Source: Shewanella psychrotolerans (GTDB taxonomy: Bacteria; Pseudomonadota; Gammaproteobacteria; Enterobacterales; Shewanellaceae). From it: a DNA stretch of 64,000 nucleotides. The stretch covers positions 4,278,001-4,342,000 of the forward strand of contig NZ_CP080419.1 of assembly GCF_019457595.1 (NCBI RefSeq), in the 5' to 3' direction. The position numbers and the translations under genes are program-made. Below are positions 59,301 through 64,000 of the stretch, piece by piece (the stretch's first letter is position 1; every line of letters begins with the position of its first letter). The notes below the pieces were generated by a model, which ran no database searches, was not told where the DNA came from, and was given only the letters and a program-made list of their open reading frames with translations.

Positions 59301-60183
59301 TACACCTTTGGCGTTGATTGCACCTTTAACTCGAACTGAGTATTACTCAACAGGTATTGATGGTGCTTGGACAGATATCGTCATGCCAAGATTTAATGTG
59401 TATACCTCTGGCGCATTATTTGAAGGTGCTCGTTATTACAGCCGCGGCGCTAAAAATGATGTTTCTTGGTTCAAAGCAAGTAAAGGAGCAGCATTATTAT
59501 CCAGTGGTTCTGCCTTAGGTTATCGTGATACTAACTTGCTAGAAATTAGCTTACCTCATTTTGGTGACAGCTTTGGCCATGACGGTGTGGCAGGACGCGA
59601 TGCATCTGCATTCGGCTTAACCTTAGTTAACGGCCAACCCACCAATACCAAAGGTGGCTTCATTGAACTTCCAGATGAAGATGCCAGAGTCACCTTGATC
59701 CGTACTTATCAGATGCGTCAAGTAGAGTCAGGCTCCTCGAGCAATGAAAAGTTAGGCACAGAGTACCTAGGTAGTTTTAGTTGGAATACCAACAGCGAAC
59801 TTCAAGGCGCACAGCCAGTACTGGTACCTGCGATAGATTTGCCAGTTGATATGGAAAATACCATCGCCGCAAATCAGCCGATTCAGGCCAGAGTGTCAGC
59901 TAAGGTCGATCTTCGCAACGAAGTTTCACTGTCGCAAGTCTCTGTCCGTTATGCCATAGGTCAAGAGTGCCGCGTTGAAACCTATGTATACAAGTGCACT
60001 TCAATGGCTGAAACCCAAAACAGATGGCAAGATGCCAATGTGATGCAGCAAGATGGACAATGGTTTGTCAATTTGCCTAATAACGGCGAAGCAGGCGATT
60101 ACGTACATTTGCAAATCACGGTACAAGATAACTTAGGTGGCGAATCTGAAGTGACCACAATACGAGCTTATCTACTTGATTAA
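56344..60183 (+). CDS. Secreted subtilisin-like serine protease (S8) with PA domain
   Basis: 1279 residues, signal peptide about 1-29 (ends FAQG). Triad: Asp240 (VAVLDTGYDTDHPD), His273 (NGHGTHTAS) and Ser441 (LSGTSMAAPHVAGG); an I9-like propeptide region precedes. A protease-associated domain lies near 835-905 (GKVVILEFPYFF, RGAVGVIGARP) and the C-terminal ~370 residues carry beta-rich domains. It should be exported and digest proteins outside the cell. AAGGA precedes the ATG. It has its own terminator downstream; no secretion genes adjoin. Confidence 0.93.
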   Translation: MKGRRLIKRGSSLFWAANLLSISTMTFAQGVTDDSPKALEFTLITGDKVSAMATPNRGLFGARLVSDEGQEQITSLQQLGSDIYLIPPKAAELVDKGLLDRELFNLTKLYKAGFDDESMANLPIIIEYRDGNLPATNANLKIPGAKLTARFDIIDSLAMSVSKSELQDLLANLDYASSIQGVWLDASVEAHEAFESRRNKHWWSHSIAKDDSYPTVPLTGAYGNYAAPYKGNGVKVAVLDTGYDTDHPDLAGQVVASQSFVWPYTEVDDINGHGTHTASTVAGNGFASNGKYAGMAPKAELLIAKVLGDNGSGSTSGIMQAMEWAVDNGADIINMSLGSSGTSCDGPMVDLVEALSDKALFVISAGNSFTRETIGIPGCAPSALTVAAVDRGNETANFSSRGPSPDGHSLKPDIASQGVNVIAAASGGKGDHAYRSLSGTSMAAPHVAGGAAILLEARPDLSPRQLKSVLTSSVTATQADVLEQGAGAMDVNAAIKQVLVANPGQELGMFTYGETQTAVQSLVALENLSDEDITLKLKLEFTGEDGKSAIPSNAIWLDAQQVTIPAKSVAQVPVWINPSVELNDSAYGTIGGRLTGESMGKDKAGLTVPLSYWITPPLVDLTVNLFDRYGKPASYPSKFYIMNGEDAWVGNVNLQNGSRTISVPKGDYSLVSYIMTYDHQGNYGGLVQSVTMMAELSTKLTQNTVIDFNASEASLVEFAANKPLMSQGYSAGFTYGLNDDHLLKAGSVEIAPDYVTQVYALSRGRDDRFDSFITTRALAPKTTLTTGKGTEVDYTIQSVSMNFHGEGSAEVVVIQDQGYQTNWDDYEIQGKVVILEFPYFFSSSSIKELANRGAVGVIGARPNSPGRFKYSTYSIDSIPTVGLDAHTSAVLLAEAEQGPITIHWSGVAPERSPYAYNLRNISQGKIETGKLHFEPASLDQGQSDGVNGKRKLAQRTAHYHSQGDTRPVWTDMHSHVRGLNPFYAGGTPLALIAPLTRTEYYSTGIDGAWTDIVMPRFNVYTSGALFEGARYYSRGAKNDVSWFKASKGAALLSSGSALGYRDTNLLEISLPHFGDSFGHDGVAGRDASAFGLTLVNGQPTNTKGGFIELPDEDARVTLIRTYQMRQVESGSSSNEKLGTEYLGSFSWNTNSELQGAQPVLVPAIDLPVDMENTIAANQPIQARVSAKVDLRNEVSLSQVSVRYAIGQECRVETYVYKCTSMAETQNRWQDANVMQQDGQWFVNLPNNGEAGDYVHLQITVQDNLGGESEVTTIRAYLLD

Positions 60184-60215
60184 ATTAGTGATAAATTAAG
60201 ATTACTCGCAAAACA

Positions 60216-60244
60216 AAAACGGCTTTCATCATGAAAGCCGTTTT
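60216..60244 (+). terminator. Terminator after the subtilase gene
   Basis: AAAACGGCTTTCA and TGAAAGCCGTTTT form a 13-bp perfect stem around TCA, with flanking A and T residues. Confidence 0.9.
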
Positions 60245-60383
60245 ATCTTACTTAATAACACTTAAGGTATTATTTTGCTTGGCAGTTAAATTCACCACTA
60301 TAATCAAAGTGTAGTGGTACGGTGATTTTGGCTACCTAATTAGAGGATGTTATGATTAATTCATAGCAGTATTAGGTGAAAAA

Positions 60384-60547
60384 ATGACAAAGAAGCTTAC
60401 GTTTATGAAGAGCGCTTTTTCGCAGAGGATCTCGCTGATTGAGAACAAAAAACCTTTGTTGAAGGAAAAGTTACTGCTCTAGAAGCACTTGAAAAGTTTG
60501 AGAAAATAATAAAATACTTTTCAGTATCATACTTTTATATAGCTTAA
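60384..60547 (+). pseudogene. Possible remnant of a small gene
   Basis: From ATG 60384 the first residues are MTKKLTF; in the next frame coherent acidic/amphipathic coding follows (VYEERFFAEDLAD, stop, EQKTFVEGKVTALEALEKFEKIIKYF) to a stop at 60545-60547. One frame change and one TGA (60440-60442) break it. Such peptide-like composition suggests a decayed gene; I do not recognise the family. Confidence 0.3.
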
Positions 60548-60557
60548 CTAAAATTAA

Positions 60558-60599
60558 GTTGAAATAGTGGAAACTCAATCAGAATTTCCACTATTCAAC
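60558..60599 (-). terminator. Long hairpin, probable glmS terminator
   Basis: GTTGAAATAGTGGAAA (60558-60573) and TTTCCACTATTCAAC (60585-60599) pair over 15 bp with one bulged A around 11 bases. It lies 43 bases after the glmS stop. The following T-run (TTAATTTTAG on the minus strand) is weak, so termination is inferred. Confidence 0.55.
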
Positions 60600-60641
60600 T
60601 TTATTCAGAATCCGACAACAGGAGCCACGTTTTCCAGATGG

Positions 60642-62471
60642 TTATTCAACAGTAACTGATTTTGCTAAATTACGAGGCTGATCCACATCCGTACCTTTTA
60701 TCAATGCAACGTGGTAAGAAAGTAGCTGCAAAGGAATAGTGTAGATAAGTGGCGCCATAAACTCATCGCAATGAGGAACAGGAATCACCTTCATAGTCTC
60801 ATCCGATTCAAACTCCGCATCTTTGTCGGCAAACACATACATTAAACCGCCACGAGCACGAACTTCTTCAACGTTTGATTTAAGCTTTTCCAGTAACTCG
60901 TTGTTCGGTGCAACAACAATCACAGGCATATCGGCGTCGATAAGGGCTAATGGACCATGCTTTAACTCGCCCGATGCATAAGCTTCTGCATGAATATAAG
61001 AGATCTCTTTAAGCTTAAGCGCACCTTCCATCGCGATAGGGTATTGATCACCACGGCCCAGGAAGAGGGCGTGATGCTTATCGGCAAAGTCTTCAGCCAG
61101 CTCGGCAATGGCATCATCTAAGCCTAGTGCTTGTTCAACTTTGGCTGGCATAGATTGCAGGCTCTGAGTGATCTTCGCCTGCATCTCATCAGACATGCCG
61201 TTATGGCGTCCAACCACAGCGGTTAACATCAGTAGGCCAGCAAGTTGTACCGTAAAGGCTTTAGTTGATGCTACACCAATTTCGGCGCCCGCTTTCATCA
61301 TGTAAGCCATATCGGATTCGCGTACCAAAGAGGAGCCCGGCGCATTACAGATAGTCATTGTGGCTTTGTAACCCATCTCTTTAGCAAGACGCAGCGCTGC
61401 TAATGTATCAGCGGTTTCACCCGATTGAGAGATAGTCACCAACAGGCTGTTAGGGAATAGGTGCGACTTGCGGTAACGGAACTCAGAAGCGATCTCGACG
61501 TTACATGAAACACCGGCCCAATCCTCAAGCCAGTAACGCGCGGCCATGCCCGCATGATAACTGGTACCACAAGCAATAATCTGTACGTGTTTGATATCTT
61601 TTAAAAACTCGGCGGCATTTTCACCAAAGGCCGAATCCAGCACATAACCACCAGCAATGCGTCCCTCTAGGGTGTGAGCGATGGCGTGAGGCTGCTCGTA
61701 GATCTCTTTAAGCATATAATGGCGGTATTCACCCTTATCACCAGCATCATGAGTCACTTCCGACTCTTTGACTTCACGCTCGACCGGATTACCATCGAGA
61801 TCATAAATGCTGACGGTGCGTCGGGTAACTTCGGCGACATCACCTTCTTCGAGGAAGGCGAACGAGCGAGTCACAGGTAGCAGTGCTAACTGATCAGAAG
61901 CGACAAAGTTTTCACCTAACCCATAACCAATAACAAGCGGGCTGCCACTGCGAGCAACAATCATGCGCTCGCTATCACGACGGTCAATCACAACCGTACC
62001 GTAGGCACCTTCGAGCTGCTTAACAGTCGCTTGCACGGCCCCAAGCAAAGTATCATGTGACTTTAGCTCGTGATGCACTAAGTGACAGATCACTTCGGTA
62101 TCGGTATCAGAACTAAAGGTGTAACCCAGGCCCTTCAGCATATCGCGCAGCTTGTTATGGTTTTCAATAATGCCGTTGTGTACTACGGCAATATCACCAG
62201 ATGACTGATGAGGGTGGGCATTGCGTTCACTCGGCTCACCGTGAGTCGCCCAACGTGTATGGGCAATACCTGTGCCGCCAACCAGAGGTGCTTCTTCTAG
62301 CGCACTCGATAGTTCCTGCACCTTACCAACACGGCGAGTACTGTTAAGTTCGCCATCATTGATAACGGCTACACCCGCCGAATCATAACCACGATACTCA
62401 AGACGACGTAAGCCCTCGACCAAGATTTCTGCAACATCCCTTTGCGCTACTGCGCCAACAATTCCACACAT
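60642..62471 (-). CDS. glmS: Glutamine-fructose-6-phosphate aminotransferase (isomerizing)
   Basis: 609 residues starting MCGIVGAV, with the nucleophilic Cys exposed after Met removal. The glutaminase domain covers about 2-240 (HTRWATHG) and two SIS domains follow (SQSGETADT, TKAFTVQLAG), ending in the KSVTVE tail. It makes glucosamine-6-phosphate for peptidoglycan and LPS. It lies 36 bp after a DeoR-family regulator gene and is probably cotranscribed with it; the regulator has candidate operators at its own promoter. Confidence 0.97.
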   Translation of the reverse strand: MCGIVGAVAQRDVAEILVEGLRRLEYRGYDSAGVAVINDGELNSTRRVGKVQELSSALEEAPLVGGTGIAHTRWATHGEPSERNAHPHQSSGDIAVVHNGIIENHNKLRDMLKGLGYTFSSDTDTEVICHLVHHELKSHDTLLGAVQATVKQLEGAYGTVVIDRRDSERMIVARSGSPLVIGYGLGENFVASDQLALLPVTRSFAFLEEGDVAEVTRRTVSIYDLDGNPVEREVKESEVTHDAGDKGEYRHYMLKEIYEQPHAIAHTLEGRIAGGYVLDSAFGENAAEFLKDIKHVQIIACGTSYHAGMAARYWLEDWAGVSCNVEIASEFRYRKSHLFPNSLLVTISQSGETADTLAALRLAKEMGYKATMTICNAPGSSLVRESDMAYMMKAGAEIGVASTKAFTVQLAGLLMLTAVVGRHNGMSDEMQAKITQSLQSMPAKVEQALGLDDAIAELAEDFADKHHALFLGRGDQYPIAMEGALKLKEISYIHAEAYASGELKHGPLALIDADMPVIVVAPNNELLEKLKSNVEEVRARGGLMYVFADKDAEFESDETMKVIPVPHCDEFMAPLIYTIPLQLLSYHVALIKGTDVDQPRNLAKSVTVE

Positions 62472-62507
62472 AATTTTCCTACTTACTCAATACTGAAATT
62501 AAAAATT

Positions 62508-63290
62508 TTACTTTGAGTAGGGAGCAAGTATTACTTCTACCCCCTGCTCGGTGATCTGTTTTACCGTTTGCTCATCGACTCTGTCATCGGTCACGAGCAC
62601 ACTTATTTGCTGCCATGCCAGTTCCAAGTTGGGAATGCGCCTGCCTATCTTGTCTGAGTCCACCATAACGATCACTTCTCGGGAGACCTCTGCCATCACC
62701 TTGCTAAGACCGGTCAGCTCATTAAAAGTGGTTGTGCCACGGGTCAGATCTATGCCATCAGCACCGATAAATAACTGATCGAAGTTATAAGAGCGCAGCA
62801 CTAACTCGGCAACCTGCCCCTGAAAAGACTCAGAATGGGGATCCCATGTTCCGCCAGTCATCAACAGTGTTGGCTCATTTTCCAGTTCGTGTATCGAATT
62901 AGCCAGTTGCAGCGAGTTGGTCATCACCACCAACCCCCGCTTAGCGTTAAGCTGCTGCACTAATCCTGACGTGGTACTGCCACTATCGATAATGATACGA
63001 TTATGATCTTTAATCAGCTTGGCCGCTGTTTCGGCAATCGACAACTTATTGGGTGCTATTTTGGCACTAAACTGTTGTGTCACTTCATCAGGAATAGCCA
63101 CCGCGCCACCATAACGTCTAAGCAATAGCCCGGTTTTCTCTAGCGCAGCCAGATCTTTACGTATGGTGACCTCAGAAGTTTCGAAACGACTCGACAACTC
63201 ATCCACACTTACCTCACCTTGCTGATTTAAGATGGTAATAATGCTATGGCGGCGCTGTTGTGTGTTTCGTTTATTCACAAAGAGTTTCAC
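62508..63290 (-). CDS. DeoR-family transcriptional regulator upstream of glmS
   Basis: 260 residues from a GTG at 63290 (another GTG is four codons in). An N-terminal DeoR HTH (RRHSIITILNQQGEVSVDELSSRFETSEVTIRKDLAALEKTGLLLRRYGGA) and a sugar-phosphate-sensing domain (about 75-255, IIIDSGSTT, LFIGADGID). It probably senses an amino-sugar phosphate and controls glmS and itself. The start lies next to the TTCGAAA repeats that flank the -10 hexamer. Confidence 0.87.
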   Translation of the reverse strand: MKLFVNKRNTQQRRHSIITILNQQGEVSVDELSSRFETSEVTIRKDLAALEKTGLLLRRYGGAVAIPDEVTQQFSAKIAPNKLSIAETAAKLIKDHNRIIIDSGSTTSGLVQQLNAKRGLVVMTNSLQLANSIHELENEPTLLMTGGTWDPHSESFQGQVAELVLRSYNFDQLFIGADGIDLTRGTTTFNELTGLSKVMAEVSREVIVMVDSDKIGRRIPNLELAWQQISVLVTDDRVDEQTVKQITEQGVEVILAPYSK

Positions 63291-63291
63291 T

Positions 63292-63331
63292 TAGGTTTCG
63301 TTTCGAAAGATAGATTATAGTGATTCGAAAC
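63292..63331 (-). promoter_or_regulatory. Promoter and TTCGAAA repeats of the deoR-glmS operon
   Basis: On the minus strand a perfect TATAAT is at 63319-63314. TTCGAAA occurs at 63302-63308 and 63324-63330, 22 bp apart (two helical turns), plus GTTTCG at 63293-63298. The repeats flank the -10, fitting a repressor operator for the DeoR protein. Confidence 0.6.
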
Positions 63332-63372
63332 TTTTTTACTAGTCCCTCAGGTTAAAAAGCCCCCTGAAAAAC

Positions 63373-63401
63373 AAAAAGCCGCTATATGAAATAGCGGCTT
63401 T
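63373..63401 (-). terminator. Terminator of the TonB-dependent receptor gene
   Basis: AAAGCCGCTAT and ATAGCGGCTTT form an 11-bp stem around ATGAA; on the minus strand it is followed by TTTTTG. It lies 26 bases after the receptor stop. Confidence 0.85.
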
Positions 63402-63426
63402 AGGTTTTACTGTATCGGATAATAAA

Positions 63427-64000
63427 TTAGAACTTGGCTTCCAGTGCAAGACCGAAATGACGTCCCTCACCCACAGTCACATCAGTATTGGTTCCACCAG
63501 CTAGATAATCCTGATCGAATAGGTTCTTCACATTAAGGCGAACACTCAGATCAGTACCTTTGATATCCATGGTATAAGCGGCGCCAATATCAAAACGAAC
63601 ATAAGCATCTTTGCTAATCGTATTGTCTGTATTAGCGAAACGTTCACCCACATAGACGGCACCAAAGTTAAGTGCCAGCGCTTCAGTCACCTCGTAACGT
63701 GTCCAGATGTTGGCCGACCATTCAGGCGCATCAACAGGTGTCTTACCATCTAAACGATCTTCTTCTGGACGAACATATTCAGCATCGAGATACATCATCG
63801 ACCCCGACATAAACCATTTCTCAGTAAGCTGCCCCTGGGCACCCATCTCGAAGCCCTTATGACGCTGCTCACCAGATTGAGTGGTAATCGTCTTGTCGCC
63901 ACTCGTCGGGGTCACCTCAAGATCTTGAGTCACTGTGACATTCGATACCGTAATATCGAACAGCGCACCGGTTAACAGTAGACTGCCATCGAAAAGCTCC
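63427..64000 (-). CDS. TonB-dependent outer-membrane receptor, C-terminal part
   Basis: The frame is open from the window edge (reading ELFDGSLLLTGALFDITVSNV) and runs 191 codons to a stop, ending NLFDQDYLAGGTNTDVTVGEGRHFGLALEAKF with terminal Phe, the last strands of a siderophore-receptor barrel. The earlier MTQDLEV GTG is internal, not a start. KNLFD with a DYLAGG-like turn resembles catecholate/ferrichrome receptors. The plug domain lies outside the window. Probably iron-regulated, but no Fur box is visible. Confidence 0.85.
   Translation of the reverse strand, partial: ELFDGSLLLTGALFDITVSNVTVTQDLEVTPTSGDKTITTQSGEQRHKGFEMGAQGQLTEKWFMSGSMMYLDAEYVRPEEDRLDGKTPVDAPEWSANIWTRYEVTEALALNFGAVYVGERFANTDNTISKDAYVRFDIGAAYTMDIKGTDLSVRLNVKNLFDQDYLAGGTNTDVTVGEGRHFGLALEAKF

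Larger units (their letters stand above)
60184..60641. other. Gap between subtilase and glmS: terminator, gene remnant, hairpin
   Basis: 458 bp. It contains a strong terminator, a short decayed frame (60384-60547) and a long hairpin (60558-60599). This is the place downstream of glmS where Tn7 normally inserts, but no TnsB-type repeats are present here. Confidence 0.5.

Noticed and set aside
60184..60641. A Tn7-like insertion at the glmS attachment site
   Set aside because: No TnsB-type repeats, terminal TGT/ACA pair or tns genes; only a terminator, a hairpin and gene debris.
63427..63933. A 168-residue stand-alone barrel gene starting at 63933
   Set aside because: The frame stays open to the window edge and the sequence is the C-terminal end of a much longer receptor.

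Overview
This window looks like a chromosomal segment of a marine gammaproteobacterium, most likely Shewanella or a close relative. The evidence is the gene content and order (yibN-secB-gpsA; gpmI-envC-ctp-yibQ; glmS with a DeoR regulator), a rich c-type cytochrome/flavoprotein respiratory module, and 16S/23S/5S sequences of gammaproteobacterial type. This assignment comes from recognition, not from a database search.

Layout. 1-9.3 kb: a cut-off acyl-CoA thioesterase and a FadD-type acyl-CoA ligase; a GntR (YtrA-type) regulator with its own ABC exporter; an exported alpha/beta hydrolase coupled to a NatAB-like ABC system; mogA. 9.4-11.3 kb: an orphan periplasmic-binding lipoprotein behind a diguanylate cyclase whose receiver has Asn instead of the phospho-acceptor Asp. 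11.3-17.4 kb: a self-contained respiratory module made of a predicted sigma-54 promoter with upstream site, a Tat-exported FAD reductase, a periplasmic tetraheme cytochrome c, a porin, and a XylR/DmpR-type sigma-54 activator. It looks like an anaerobic respiration system for an unidentified, possibly aromatic, electron acceptor. 17.4-19.05 kb: an intact-looking IS3 element that cuts off the tnsA gene of a Tn7-like transposon, whose TnsB-type end repeats abut the stop codon of yhiN.

19-28.2 kb: core genes (yhiN, gpsA, secB, yibN, gpmI, envC, a ctp protease, yibQ, nsrR, a YkgJ-like protein). 28.4-29.5 kb: an IS630-family element next to a complete rRNA operon (29.5-35.1 kb, minus strand) with tandem promoters, boxA and RNase III stalks but no spacer tRNA. 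35.2-38.2 kb: ccoG, a hypothetical gene and menB. 38.2-43.7 kb: a group of small envelope/stress-type proteins (DUF2061, BON, DUF2383-like, lipoprotein, DUF1328) around a sigma-54 activator with a degenerate receiver. Two of these genes have sigma-54-like promoters, and three genes in 2 kb carry lesions (start loss, two frameshifts). It also holds a dual-specificity phosphatase/lipid-kinase fusion.

43.7-53.9 kb: the assimilatory nitrate/nitrite locus (PP2C-Ser/Thr kinase fusion, nitrate transporter, nirD, nirB, cobA and divergent nasA). NasA reduces nitrate, NirBD reduces nitrite to ammonium, CobA makes the siroheme precursor for NirB, and mogA elsewhere in the window serves the Mo cofactor. 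54-60.2 kb: a Fur-box-controlled DUF2061 gene, an outer-membrane barrel, an isochorismatase-fold hydrolase without the usual Cys, and a 1279-residue secreted subtilase. 60.2-64 kb: glmS with its DeoR regulator and candidate operators, and the C-terminal part of a TonB-dependent receptor. No tRNA genes or CRISPR arrays were seen.
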